From Microbacterium testaceum StLB037 (GTDB lineage: Bacteria; Actinomycetota; Actinomycetes; Actinomycetales; Microbacteriaceae): a stretch of 64,000 nucleotides of DNA. Below, piece after piece: positions 9,201 through 16,873 of this stretch; positions within the stretch are counted from its first letter, which is position 1; each line of letters opens with the position of its first letter. Location: the NCBI RefSeq assembly GCF_900104345.1, contig NZ_FNJN01000002.1, positions 579,953-643,952 of the forward strand, given 5' to 3'. Below the pieces are notes generated by a model, which was given only the letters and a program-made list of their open reading frames with translations, was not told the origin of the DNA and searched no databases. The translations under genes were made by a program, and so were the position numbers.

Positions 9201-10099
9201 ACGAGGTCCGCGTGGTCATGAACGCCCGGTCGCAGACCCACATGATCGTGTCGGAGGTCGAGATCTTCGCCGCAGCCCCGGCTCCGGCCGGCATCGCCGA
9301 CCTCGCCCGCTTGACGGTGGGCGATGAGCCGGTCGCAGGGTTCGCCGCGGACACGCTCGACTACACCGTCAGCTCGACCGGCGCGGCGTGGCCGACGCTG
9401 CACGCTCTGGCGGTCGACGAGGACGCGAGCGTCGTCGTGACCCAGCCCGGCGCCTCCGCGGGCGCCGCCACCGCCCGTGCGGCAGCCGTCGCCGCGGCGG
9501 ACAACGTCGGGACCGTGCAGGTCACGGCCCCCGACGGCACCTCGCGCACCTACTCGGTGACCGTGGATCGCGTCGTCGGCGTGACCTCTGTCGCTCTGAC
9601 GGGTGAGGCCCGCGTGGGCTCCACCCTGCGGGCGGCCGCCGTGACCGACCCGGCCGATGCCGGAACGGCGTTCGTGTGGATGCGCGACGGGGTCGCCATC
9701 GACGGCGCCACCGCCGACGGGTACGCGCTGACCGCGGCCGACGAGGGTCGACAGATCACCGTCCAGGTGACGGCGACGGCGGCCGGCTTCACTGAGGGTC
9801 GTGCCGTGTCGTCGGCGGTCGTTCCCACGGCTGCCGTCACGGACCCCGGCTCCGGCGGTGGCTCGGGCACTCCGGGCGCGGGAGCGGGCTCCGGATCGGG
9901 AGGATCGGGTGCCGGAGGCGGCGCCGGGTCACCGGCGGGCTCCGCGAACAACGCCGCAGGGTCCTCGACGGCGAACGGTCGCGACCTGGCGACCACCGGT
10001 CAGAACACCGAGGGGGTGGCCGGGCTGGCCGTCGGTGCCCTCCTGCTGCTCCTGCTCGGTGCGGGTGCGGTCGTGCTGCGCCGCCGCTCTCGCGCGTGA
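6215..10099 (+). CDS. Giant secreted, wall-anchored GH30-type glycosidase (endo-beta-1,6-galactanase-like) with lectin and Ig modules
   Basis: Secreted 1294-residue enzyme. Order of modules: signal peptide (1-36); GH30-like barrel and beta-sandwich (about 40-570), starting FEGWGTSLVWFAN and LNIARYNIGGG, with acid/base Glu242 in DPFNEPN and nucleophile Glu353 in WMSEVEGN; ricin-type lectin (about 575-710, QQWRIAG end); Ig-like Big_4 module (about 720-800); F5/8-type sugar-binding module (about 885-1025); cadherin-like module (about 1030-1115); Ig-like module (about 1120-1200); Gly/Ser linker; LATTG at 1258, membrane helix and RRRSRA tail. The LATTG sorting signal points to a class E sortase and wall attachment. 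The barrel resembles endo-beta-1,6-galactanases, so side chains of arabinogalactan are a likely target. An ATG at 6221 (MKSARLL) is the alternative start, with GGA better spaced. Tandem operators lie just upstream. Confidence 0.85.
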   Translation: MTMKSARLLSMTCAVALAAGAITATAAVAPAPAEAATAAPVRITPNPATASEKPFEGWGTSLVWFANATGNYPADVRQKLFDAVFGEDGLNLNIARYNIGGGNASDVPSYLRPGGAVPGFWNPDLPATDANGAITSNYADRARYKAAWNPDDPNAYDFSKDSAQRWWLDALKDKVTHWEAFSNSPPYFLTQSGYASGGINNATSEQLAPADMDKFAGYLVNVVDELEKKHGITFDTIDPFNEPNTNYWQTQIPNGATWPTGGRQEGAHIGPQAQDAMVKALAARLAQPSTTTDAVISAMDETNPGIFATNWNAWSAQSKSLVDQLNVHTYGTDGRQVVRDIAKAADKPLWMSEVEGNWTAQNKGFVTDDIENGIGMAQHIVGDLRELEPDAWVFWQPVEDLYNMEKVEKLNWGSVFIDFDCNAQGMSERRLKDGDADPSCQVLTNEKFNTVRNFTHYIAPGDHLMATDNAQSTAAIDEDGQGATIVHVNSEASARTVQIDLRDFGTVAPGATVTPIVTTQSTADAPTLNALAKGQPVAVDAASRTATLTIPAKSVVTFEIDGVSGVSPDAAAFRDGQTVQLSGLQSGLALDGASTLAVRTAATTTDAARAQSWTVRTIDGAGTNRHRFTLQNGSGKFLASNGTNTALVDADPAAAATNPALQWMASTTDGTYYSLLNVASERVLDVNGASTTPGASVGLWTSNGGGNQQWRIAGTAVIGAEPVSAATAVGVSPTLPGTVTLRYAGRTLRSAAVTWQTDGVDFSRLGTVQVRGTGTDLFGAPFEATATVEVGPYTATRPASVTVPAGSALDVVKSQADGSVQAELSPSGSGFWVPVQWAWDGLTDAAFAATGTVTVTGVATGPSGEKLDARLTVIVTAASERNVAPQSQPSATFTESSQYGVANTINGSSTDKGWSNWRSGTKNDQDTLSYVLKQRETLTHVAVQFYRDGNTLSWPTTMRVDRRVSGGSWIEGDLVPVPTPSSGAPRVDVPVVGAADEVRVVMNARSQTHMIVSEVEIFAAAPAPAGIADLARLTVGDEPVAGFAADTLDYTVSSTGAAWPTLHALAVDEDASVVVTQPGASAGAATARAAAVAAADNVGTVQVTAPDGTSRTYSVTVDRVVGVTSVALTGEARVGSTLRAAAVTDPADAGTAFVWMRDGVAIDGATADGYALTAADEGRQITVQVTATAAGFTEGRAVSSAVVPTAAVTDPGSGGGSGTPGAGAGSGSGGSGAGGGAGSPAGSANNAAGSSTANGRDLATTGQNTEGVAGLAVGALLLLLLGAGAVVLRRRSRA

Positions 10100-10110
10100 C
10101 CCTCTGAACC

Positions 10111-10154
10111 CGAAGGCCGTGACGGCCGCCTCCCCGCGACCGTCACGGCCTTCG
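10111..10154 (+). terminator. Stem-loop terminator after the GH30 gene
   Basis: A perfect 15 bp inverted repeat, CGAAGGCCGTGACGG at 10111-10125 and its complement at 10140-10154, with a 14 nt loop, starts 12 nt after the GH30 stop. There is no long T run, as is common in this G+C range. Confidence 0.8.
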
Positions 10155-10278
10155 GCATTCCCGGGTGGCGGGGTGGCGGCATCCCTCCCCCTCGGCGCAC
10201 ATCCGTGCAACCCCGACCTTCTTGACCCGCGGGCGAGAGAAGATTGACCGTCCGCAACGATCCCCACTGAGGAGACCC

Positions 10279-11325
10279 ATGCACGTCAACGCCTACGCGG
10301 CGTCGTCCGCGACCTCACCCCTCGAACCCACGACCATCGAGCGCCGCGACGTCGGCCCGAAGGACGTCCTGATCGACATCGCCTACGCCGGCATCTGCCA
10401 CTCCGACATCCACACCATCCGCGGCGAGTGGGGCGACGTGCCCTACCCCCTGACCGTCGGCCACGAGATCGTCGGTACGGTCGCCGAGGTCGGTTCCGAG
10501 GTCACCAGCCACAAGGTCGGCGACCGCGTCGGCGTCGGCTGCATGGTCAACTCGTGCCGCGAGTGCGAGAACTGCCTCGCGGGCGAGGAGCAGTACTGCG
10601 AGAAGGGCAACATCGGCACGTACGGCGCCAAGGACGTCGACGGCACGATCACCCAGGGCGGCTACAGCGAGAAGATTGTCGTCGACGAGCACTTCGTGCT
10701 GCGCGTTCCCGAGTCGATCCCCTACGAGAAGGCCGCGCCGCTGCTGTGCGCCGGCATCACGACGTACTCGCCGTTGAGCCACTGGAACGCCGGCCCCGGC
10801 AAGAAGGTCGCCGTCGTCGGCCTCGGAGGACTCGGCCACATGGCCGTCAAGATCGCCCACGCCATGGGCGCCGAGGTCACCGTGCTCTCGCAGACGCTCA
10901 GCAAGAAGGACGACGGCCTGAAGATGGGCGCCGACCACTACTACGCGACGAAGGATGACGAGACCCTCGAGAAGCTCAAGAAGAACTTCGACCTCATCAT
11001 CAACACCGTCAGCGCTCCGCTCGACCTCAAGCAGTACCTGGGCCTTCTCGCCCTGAACGGCACGATGGTCAACGTCGGCGCCCCGCCGGAGCCCCTGCCC
11101 ATCCAGGTCTTCACTCTGTTCACCAACCGTCGTTCCTTCGCGGGTTCGTCGATCGGCGGCATTCGCGAGACCCAGGAGATGCTCGACTTCTGCGCCGAGA
11201 ACGGCATCGCGCCCGAGACCGAGCTCATCTCGGCCGACCAGATCAACGAGGCCTACGAGCGCGTGCTGAAGAGCGACGTGCGCTACCGCTTCGTGATCGA
11301 CGCGAAGACCTTCGCCCCCGCCTGA
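10279..11325 (+). CDS. Zinc-dependent NAD(P) alcohol dehydrogenase (cinnamyl-alcohol-dehydrogenase/YahK type)
   Basis: Medium-chain zinc alcohol/aldehyde dehydrogenase of 348 residues; likely NADP(H)-linked reduction of aldehydes. The catalytic-zinc ligands are in [11 protein letters not shown] and LLCAG. The structural-zinc cysteines form the run [15 protein letters not shown]. The nucleotide fold has [14 protein letters not shown] 10279 was chosen because GAGGAG lies 5 nt upstream; the open frame continues upstream through the GH30 terminator and is not real there. It is a single gene between two stem-loop terminators, so its role beside the glycosidase locus may be incidental. The true substrate is unknown. 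Confidence 0.9.
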   Translation: MHVNAYAASSATSPLEPTTIERRDVGPKDVLIDIAYAGICHSDIHTIRGEWGDVPYPLTVGHEIVGTVAEVGSEVTSHKVGDRVGVGCMVNSCRECENCLAGEEQYCEKGNIGTYGAKDVDGTITQGGYSEKIVVDEHFVLRVPESIPYEKAAPLLCAGITTYSPLSHWNAGPGKKVAVVGLGGLGHMAVKIAHAMGAEVTVLSQTLSKKDDGLKMGADHYYATKDDETLEKLKKNFDLIINTVSAPLDLKQYLGLLALNGTMVNVGAPPEPLPIQVFTLFTNRRSFAGSSIGGIRETQEMLDFCAENGIAPETELISADQINEAYERVLKSDVRYRFVIDAKTFAPA

Positions 11326-11349
11326 TCCCGGCTTCGGCCCCGGATGCCA

Positions 11350-11431
11350 CGGCCCCGACGTTCCACGGAGCGTCGGGGCCGCGGCGTTCCCGGCTCTCCT
11401 CCCGCCCCGACGTTCCGCCGAGCGTTCGGGG
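11350..11431 (+). terminator. Stem-loop terminator and a decayed second copy
   Basis: The first hairpin pairs CGGCCCCGACG (11350-11360) with CGTCGGGGCCG (11371-11381), 25 nt after the dehydrogenase stop. A near-copy at 11405-11431 (CCCCGACGTTCC at its left side, ending CGTTCGGGG) carries a one-base bulge. The pair looks like a tandem duplication of one terminator. Confidence 0.7.
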
Positions 11432-11465
11432 TCGCCACATCCTCCGCCCTTCCCCCTCCCCTGCC

Positions 11466-11534
11466 CCGATAAACGCTATTCCTCCGCGTAAACGCGGTGT
11501 CGCAGCGTGTCTCGTGAGGAACCGCGTTTATCGG
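11466..11534. repeat. Palindromic intergenic element with nested AAACGC/GCGTTT repeats
   Basis: An 11 bp perfect inverted repeat, CCGATAAACGC (11466-11476) and its complement (11524-11534), encloses 47 nt that contain a second palindrome, CCGCGTAAACGCGG (11484-11497). The element sits in a 369 bp gene-free gap (11326-11694) between the dehydrogenase and the leftward phosphoglucomutase gene. The rest of that gap, apart from the terminators, is G+C-rich with no supportable gene. The look is that of a REP-like extragenic element. Confidence 0.5.
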
Positions 11535-11694
11535 CATGGGTGGGGCCGTGGCCACCGCCGCGGCGCCCCGCACCGCCGCGGCGCCTCCGCTTCGCCGCGG
11601 CGCCCCGCTCTGCCGGACCCGTGCGCTGCGCAAACCCCGGACACGCGAAAGCGGCGCCGCCCCGAGGGACGACGCCGCTGACGAACCGTGCGGA

Positions 11695-13341
11695 TCAGGC
11701 CTGGCCGAGCGCCGCCGAGACGACCGCCCGCGCCTCTTCCTGCACCTCGCGCAGGTGGTCCTCGCCGCGGAGCGACTCGGCGTACAGCTTGTAGACGTCC
11801 TCCGTGCCCGAGGGGCGTGCGGCGAACCACGCCGACTCCGTCTGCACCTTCAGCCCGCCGATCGCGGCGCCGTTGCCCGGCGCGTGCGAGAGCTTCGCGG
11901 TGATGGACTCACCGGCGAGCTCGGTAGCCGACACGGCATCCGGAGACAGCTTCGACAGCGCCGACTTCTGCGCGGGCGACGCGGGCGCATCGACCCGCTG
12001 GTACGCGGACGATCCGAACTGCTGCTCGAGCTCGGCGTAGCGCTGCGAGGGGGTCTTGCCGGTGACGGCGAGGATCTCGGCGGCCAGCAGGCAGAGCAGG
12101 ATGCCGTCCTTGTCGGTCGTCCACACCGTGCCGTCCTTGCGCAGGAACGACGCACCCGCCGACTCCTCGCCGCCGAACGCGACGGAGCCGTCGAGCAGGC
12201 CGGGGACGAACCACTTGAACCCGACGGGCACTTCGAGCAGCGTCTTGCCGAGGGCGTCGGCCACGCGGTCGATGATCATCGACGACACGAGCGTCTTGCC
12301 CACGGCGGCGTCGGCCGGCCAGTTCGGGCGGTGCGAGAACAGGTAGTCGATGGCGACCGCGAGGTAGTGGTTCGGGTTCATCAGGCCCGCGTCGGGGGTG
12401 ACGATGCCGTGGCGGTCGGCATCGGCGTCGTTGCCGGTGAGGATGTCGTACTCGTCGCGCGCGGCGACGAGCGACGCCATGGCCGAGGGCGAGGAGGGGT
12501 CCATGCGGATCTTCTCGTCCCAGTCGAGCGTCATGAACTTCCACGTCGGGTCGACCTCGGGGTTCACGACGGTGAGGTCGAGGCCGTAGACCTCGGCGAT
12601 GAGCGCCCAGTACTCCACCGATGCCCCGCCCAACGGGTCGGCGCCGATGCGGACGCCGGCGCTCTTGATGGCGTCGACGTCGATGATGGATGCCAGATCC
12701 CTGACGTACGCGTCGCGGAAGTCGTACTGGCCCAGGCCGTCGAGGTCGATGTCGGCGTGCCGCGTGCGATGCACGCCCTCGAGCTCCGCGGCGATGAGCT
12801 CGTTCGCGCGGTCGGCGATCCAGCCCGTCGCGTCGGTGTCGGCGGGTCCGCCGTGCGGGGGGTTGTACTTGAAGCCGCCGTCGCGCGGCGGGTTGTGCGA
12901 GGGCGTGACGACGATCCCGTCGGCGCGGCCGGGGTCGGAGGCCGCGAGGTCGCGGTTGTACGTGAGGATCGCGTGGCTGAGCGCGGGGGTCGGCACCCAC
13001 GCGTCGCGGGAGTCGACGCGCACGTCGACGCCGTTGGCGACCAGCACCTCGATCGCGCTGCGTTCGGCCGGCAGCGACAGCCCGTGGGTGTCGCGACCGA
13101 GGAACAGCGGACCGGTGATCCCCTGCGCTGCGCGGTAGTCGACGATCGCCTGGGTCGTGGCGAGGATGTGGTCTTCGTTGAAGCTGGTGCTCAGCGACGA
13201 ACCGCGGTGACCGCTGGTGCCGAAGGCGACGCGCTGCTCGGGCACCGCGGCATCCGGCTTGCGGTCGTAATACGCCGCGATCAGTTCGTCGATGTCGATG
13301 AGATCGGATGCCTCTGCGGGCTGCCCTGCGCGACTGCTCAT
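11695..13341 (-). CDS. pgm: Phosphoglucomutase, alpha-D-glucose phosphate-specific
   Basis: Interconverts glucose 1-phosphate and glucose 6-phosphate, linking glycolysis with nucleotide-sugar and glycogen synthesis in the cytoplasm. The 548-residue length matches the bacterial enzyme (about 546). Key motifs are present: the phosphoserine loop TPSHNPP, the metal loop [10 protein letters not shown], and the sugar loop GGEESAGA; the start region reads [14 protein letters not shown] 13341 (MSSRAGQP) is chosen; the frame continues upstream through the pheA region but that part overlaps pheA on the other strand. Monocistronic; no special regulation visible. Confidence 0.95.
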   Translation of the reverse strand: MSSRAGQPAEASDLIDIDELIAAYYDRKPDAAVPEQRVAFGTSGHRGSSLSTSFNEDHILATTQAIVDYRAAQGITGPLFLGRDTHGLSLPAERSAIEVLVANGVDVRVDSRDAWVPTPALSHAILTYNRDLAASDPGRADGIVVTPSHNPPRDGGFKYNPPHGGPADTDATGWIADRANELIAAELEGVHRTRHADIDLDGLGQYDFRDAYVRDLASIIDVDAIKSAGVRIGADPLGGASVEYWALIAEVYGLDLTVVNPEVDPTWKFMTLDWDEKIRMDPSSPSAMASLVAARDEYDILTGNDADADRHGIVTPDAGLMNPNHYLAVAIDYLFSHRPNWPADAAVGKTLVSSMIIDRVADALGKTLLEVPVGFKWFVPGLLDGSVAFGGEESAGASFLRKDGTVWTTDKDGILLCLLAAEILAVTGKTPSQRYAELEQQFGSSAYQRVDAPASPAQKSALSKLSPDAVSATELAGESITAKLSHAPGNGAAIGGLKVQTESAWFAARPSGTEDVYKLYAESLRGEDHLREVQEEARAVVSAALGQA

Positions 13342-13506
13342 GCGCCCAGTCTGCCCGCTCCCTCCGACATGCGCACACGCTGTGACGCATTCTGAGAGAA
13401 TCCGTGGTCGCGTCGCGGGCGGTCGCCGGTCGATGCGGTCCGCAACGGTGGCGCGGGCCCGCTGTCGCGGCATCCGGAATCTTCCCCCAGGTCTAGGCTG
13501 GACGCC

Positions 13507-14469
13507 GTGCTGCCCGACACAGAGACCGTGCCCGCCCGCCGTACCTATAGCTACCTGGGCCCGGCCGGCACGTTCACCGAGGCGGCCTTGGCGCAGGTGC
13601 CTGAGGCGCGCGATCAGATCTGGCGTCCCGTGCGCAATGTCGGCGAAGCGCTCGCCGACGTCGTCGAGGGGCGGTCGGATGCCGCGATGATCGCCATCGA
13701 GAACTCCGTCGACGGCGGCGTCTCGACCGCGCAGGATGCCCTGGCGACCGTGCCGGGCCTGCGCATCGTGGGCGAATACCTCGTGCCGGTGAACTTCGTG
13801 CTCGTCGGTCGCCCCGGAGCCACCCTCGCCGACGTCTCGCTCGTCGCCGCCCACCCGGTCGCCTACGGGCAGTGCCTTGGATGGCTCAGCAAGAACCTCC
13901 CCGCCCACGCGCACCTCCCCGCCGAGAGCAACGTCGCGAGCGCGCTGGGCGTGCTCGACGGGACGAGTGCGGCGGATGCCGCGGTGGCGGCCCCCGGCAT
14001 CGTCGCCCACCACGACGTCTCGGTGCTGGCCGAGAACATCGGCGACAACCCCAACGCGGTGACGCGTTTCGTTCTCGTCAGCCGCACGGTCGCTCCGGCT
14101 CCGCCCACCGGTGCCGACAAGACCTCGCTCATCGTCGAGCTGCCCGAGGACCACCCGGGTGCCCTGCTCGAACTACTCGAGCAGTTCGCCACGCGCGGGA
14201 TCAACCTGAGCCTGTTGGCATCCCGCCCCATCGGCGACGCCCTCGGCCGGTACCGCTTCGTGATCGACGCCGACGGTCACGTGCTCGACGAGCGCATGGC
14301 CGACGCCCTGCTGGGGCTCCGCCGGTTCAGCCCGAAGGTCATCTTCTTGGGGTCGTACGCCCGCGCCGATCGCGCGATCGTGCGCTACCCGCAGCGCTAC
14401 AGTGACGACGTGTTCGTCGAGGCGCGCGACTGGCTGCGCGGCCTGCTGAGTGGTGAGCCCGAGGCCTGA
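13507..14469 (+). CDS. pheA: Prephenate dehydratase
   Basis: Converts prephenate to phenylpyruvate in phenylalanine synthesis. The 320-residue product has the catalytic domain (about 14-195: [23 protein letters not shown], and the TRF motif in [11 protein letters not shown]) and a C-terminal ACT regulatory domain (about 205-285). The ACT phenylalanine-binding ESRP motif reads LLASRP here, with Ala238 in place of the usual Glu, which may alter feedback inhibition. GTG 13507 has no ribosome site; a TAGGCT -10-like hexamer ends 7 nt before it, so the message is probably leaderless. It is divergent from pgm. Confidence 0.94.
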   Translation: MLPDTETVPARRTYSYLGPAGTFTEAALAQVPEARDQIWRPVRNVGEALADVVEGRSDAAMIAIENSVDGGVSTAQDALATVPGLRIVGEYLVPVNFVLVGRPGATLADVSLVAAHPVAYGQCLGWLSKNLPAHAHLPAESNVASALGVLDGTSAADAAVAAPGIVAHHDVSVLAENIGDNPNAVTRFVLVSRTVAPAPPTGADKTSLIVELPEDHPGALLELLEQFATRGINLSLLASRPIGDALGRYRFVIDADGHVLDERMADALLGLRRFSPKVIFLGSYARADRAIVRYPQRYSDDVFVEARDWLRGLLSGEPEA

Positions 14470-14490
14470 CCCGTCGCCAGGCCCCTGTGT

Positions 14491-14630
14491 TCGTCGACGG
14501 GCCTAGAGCCCGCGTCGGTGACCGGGGGCCCCGAGAGGCCTCGCCGCCCCGCGCGCCCTAGGTCCCCGAGCTCGTCGACGGGACCAAGACCCGCGTCGGT
14601 GACCGGCGAACTCGACAGGCTCAGCCGCAC
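14491..14630. repeat. Imperfect 35 bp direct repeats and a GGTCCC...GGGACC hairpin
   Basis: Two related 35 bp units occur at 14491-14525 and 14572-14606; both begin TCGTCGACGGG and end CCCGCGTCGGTGACCGG. Between and overlapping them, GGTCCC at 14561 pairs with GGGACC at 14580-14585 around AGCTCGTCGA. Another related stretch, GAACTCGACAGGCTCAGCC, follows at 14607-14630. This resembles the GGTCCCTGAGCCTGTCGA-type extragenic repeats common in Microbacteriaceae; it lies between two convergent genes and may act as a terminator. Confidence 0.55.
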
Positions 14631-14657
14631 CGACAGCCGCGGCGACGCCGCCGAGCG

Positions 14658-15695
14658 TCAGGCCGCGACGGTCGCCGGAGCCGCAATCAGCTCGAGGGTC
14701 TGCACGCGGCCTTCGGAGGTCTCGCCGTCGTAGGCTCCCGCCACCGGCGACACCATGATCTCGTCGACGCCGTGCTGTGCGGCGAACGCGCTCAACTGCG
14801 CGCGCACGTCGTCGCCGGTGCCCACGAACCACTTCTGCCGGGTCGAGGCCATGATCGATTCGGCCATCGCGTCGAACGGCTCGGCCTTCGCCTGCTCGAC
14901 CGTCTCGAGCGGCACCATGGGGCGGTTCGTGCGCAGGCGCGCCATCATGCGCAGCTGCGGCAGCGCGCGGTCCTCGGCCTCTTCGGCGGTCGGCGCGGCG
15001 ACGACGTTGGCGGTGACGAACGTGCGCGGGCCCTCACCCGACTCGTTGGGAACGAACTGGTCGCGGTACACCCCGAGTGCGTGGGTGAGCCCCTCGCCCG
15101 AGAAGTGGTTCGCGAAGACGTAGGGCAGGCCGAAGCTGGCCGCGAGCTGCGCCGAGTAGTCGCTCGAGCCGAGAAGCCAGACCTGGGGCATCCCGGATGC
15201 CGCGGGCGTCGCCTTCACCTGGTACTCGGTGCCCGAGGTGAAGCGCACCGTCGCCCCATCGGGCGAGGTGAGCGCCATGATGTCGGTCACGTGATCGGGG
15301 AAGCGGGAGACGTCGCTCGTGGTGCCCGAGCGGTTCAGCAGCTGGGTGATGACCGGGTCGCTGCCGGGGGCACGGCCGATGCCGAGGTCGATGCGGCCGG
15401 GGGCCAGGGCCTCGAGGGCGGCGAACTGCTCGGCCACGATGAGGGGGGAGTGGTTGGGCAGCATCACGCCGCCCGATCCGACGCGGATGCGCGAGGTGCG
15501 GGCAGCCGCGGCGGCGATCAGCACGGGGGGCGTGGTCGACGCGACCGAGGGCATGTTGTGGTGCTCGGCGAACCAGTACCGGCGATACCCGAGGCGGTCG
15601 GCGCGCTCGACCAGGTCGAGGGCGGCGCTCACCGCCTGTGCGCTGTTCTGTCCGCTGCGGACGGGGACGAGATCGAGAACAGAGAGGGAGGGCAT
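14658..15695 (-). CDS. LLM-class flavin-dependent oxidoreductase (luciferase-like, MsnO8 type)
   Basis: Flavin-dependent monooxygenase-family protein of 345 residues with the bacterial luciferase barrel. Recognisable parts: N-terminal SVLDLVPVRSGQ, the RYWFAEHHNMP segment, GSGGVMLPNHSPL, ALAPGRIDLGIGRAPGSDP, and QVWLLGSSDYSAQLAA. Members use FMN or F420; the substrate is not predictable. ATG 15695 (MPSLSVLD) is the usual family start and has GGGGTGA upstream; the frame extends further upstream over the Asp23 gene without support. It is convergent with pheA. Confidence 0.88.
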   Translation of the reverse strand: MPSLSVLDLVPVRSGQNSAQAVSAALDLVERADRLGYRRYWFAEHHNMPSVASTTPPVLIAAAAARTSRIRVGSGGVMLPNHSPLIVAEQFAALEALAPGRIDLGIGRAPGSDPVITQLLNRSGTTSDVSRFPDHVTDIMALTSPDGATVRFTSGTEYQVKATPAASGMPQVWLLGSSDYSAQLAASFGLPYVFANHFSGEGLTHALGVYRDQFVPNESGEGPRTFVTANVVAAPTAEEAEDRALPQLRMMARLRTNRPMVPLETVEQAKAEPFDAMAESIMASTRQKWFVGTGDDVRAQLSAFAAQHGVDEIMVSPVAGAYDGETSEGRVQTLELIAAPATVAA

Positions 15696-15899
15696 GGCGT
15701 CGTTCACCCCGAGAAGAACGCCCGATCGATCCCCGCTATTCCTCTCCGGGCGTCGCGGCGGACCGCGAGGGGTGCAGGGCGAAGCGGCATCCATCATCAG
15801 CGTTCTCTCAGGAAAACGGCGTGACGAATGCGCCGCCCACCGCGTCTCACCTTTGACATCGCGGGACACACGGTCCCGGAACGACGGAAGGAAGCGAAC

Positions 15900-16322
15900 A
15901 TGGCCGAGAACACCACCACCGCCACGACCACCCCCGCCACGAAGGACGGCGGCTCGACCGTCATCGTCGACGCCGTCGTCGCCAAGGTCGCCGGCATCGC
16001 CGCGGCCGAGGTTCCCGGTGTCCACGCCCTCGGCGGCGGAGCAGCCCGCGTCATCGGCAACATCCGCCAGGCCGTGGGAGCCAAGGACCACGCGCAGGGC
16101 GTGAGCGTTGAGGTCGGCGAGACCGAGGTCGCCGCCGACATCTGGATCCAGGTCGACTACCCCGAGCAGCTGCAGCGGGTGGCGTCGAACGTCCGCGCGG
16201 CCGTGCACCAGGCCATCACCGAGCTCGTGGGCATGAAGGTCGCCGAGATCAACGTGACTGTGGTCGACGTCTTCATCCCGGGTGACGACGAGGACGACGC
16301 CGACGAGCAGCGCGTCAACTGA
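15900..16322 (+). CDS. Asp23/Gls24 family envelope stress protein
   Basis: Small protein of 140 residues in the Asp23/Gls24 (alkaline shock) family, typically tied to envelope stress and membrane-proximal scaffolding. Visible family features: IVDAVVAKVAGIAAAEVPGVHALGG, then VSVEVGETEVAADIWIQVDYPEQL and the VASNVRAAVHQAITELVGMKVAEINVTVVDV block, with an acidic tail. The N-terminus is Thr-rich. ATG 15900 has GGAAGGAAG just upstream. A strong stem-loop terminator follows, so it is a single-gene unit. Confidence 0.92.
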   Translation: MAENTTTATTTPATKDGGSTVIVDAVVAKVAGIAAAEVPGVHALGGGAARVIGNIRQAVGAKDHAQGVSVEVGETEVAADIWIQVDYPEQLQRVASNVRAAVHQAITELVGMKVAEINVTVVDVFIPGDDEDDADEQRVN

Positions 16323-16331
16323 CAACCGGCT

Positions 16332-16367
16332 CGAGAGGGGCGCCGCCGCGAGGTGGCGCCCCTCTCG
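16332..16367 (+). terminator. Stem-loop terminator after the Asp23 gene
   Basis: CGAGAGGGGCGCC (16332-16344) pairs perfectly with its complement at 16355-16367 around a 10 nt loop, 9 nt after the stop codon. Confidence 0.85.
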
Positions 16368-16447
16368 CATACCCGGATGCCGACCCCTCCGGTAATCCGT
16401 GGAAACCGGTGCCGCGTCTACCTAGGCTGACGAGCAGGGGGGATCAC

Positions 16448-16870
16448 ATGGCATGGATCAATCCGACCTCGGTCGGCGCACTGGCACTCATCGGGGTCGC
16501 GGTGATGGGATTCGTCCCGACGTCGGCGGGCGTGAGCAACGGCGTCGACCTGCCGTGCCGGGCGGTTTTCGCGCCCGTCGCAGGCGTGGACCTGACGGAC
16601 GGTCTCACCGCCGACCAGCGCACGGCGGTCGACTCATGGCTCGCGTCGCGCTCGTCCGACTCCGTGACGACCGATGAGGTGGTTCAGGCGGGGGCTCAGG
16701 TGTCGGCCGTGTGCGGCGAAGCTCAGCGCACGCGGTCGGTGTGGATGATCCTCACCGCGGTTTTCGGCGTCGCCATCGCCTTCGGGCTGCGCGGGTGGGG
16801 ACCCTCCGATGACGAGCAACCCGACGCGACCGGCGAAGGCGCGCACGGGACAGAGCCCCCGACGGGGTGA
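16448..16870 (+). CDS. Small hypothetical membrane protein
   Basis: Unrecognised 140-residue protein with an N-terminal membrane segment (SVGALALIGVAVMGFVP), a soluble loop with two cysteines (LPCRAV and SAVCGE) that could form a disulfide outside the cell, a second membrane segment (VWMILTAVFGVAIAFGL) and an acidic tail ending EPPTG. ATG 16448 follows a strong AGGGGGG site, and a TAGGCT -10-like hexamer lies upstream near 16424. It is convergent with the photolyase gene, ending 3 bp from it. No function is proposed. Confidence 0.7.
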   Translation: MAWINPTSVGALALIGVAVMGFVPTSAGVSNGVDLPCRAVFAPVAGVDLTDGLTADQRTAVDSWLASRSSDSVTTDEVVQAGAQVSAVCGEAQRTRSVWMILTAVFGVAIAFGLRGWGPSDDEQPDATGEGAHGTEPPTG

Positions 16871-16873
16871 CCT

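Noticed and set aside
6227..9403. Open frame of 1058 codons on the minus strand
   Set aside because: Antisense shadow of the GH30 gene; composition and lack of motifs show it is not a protein gene.
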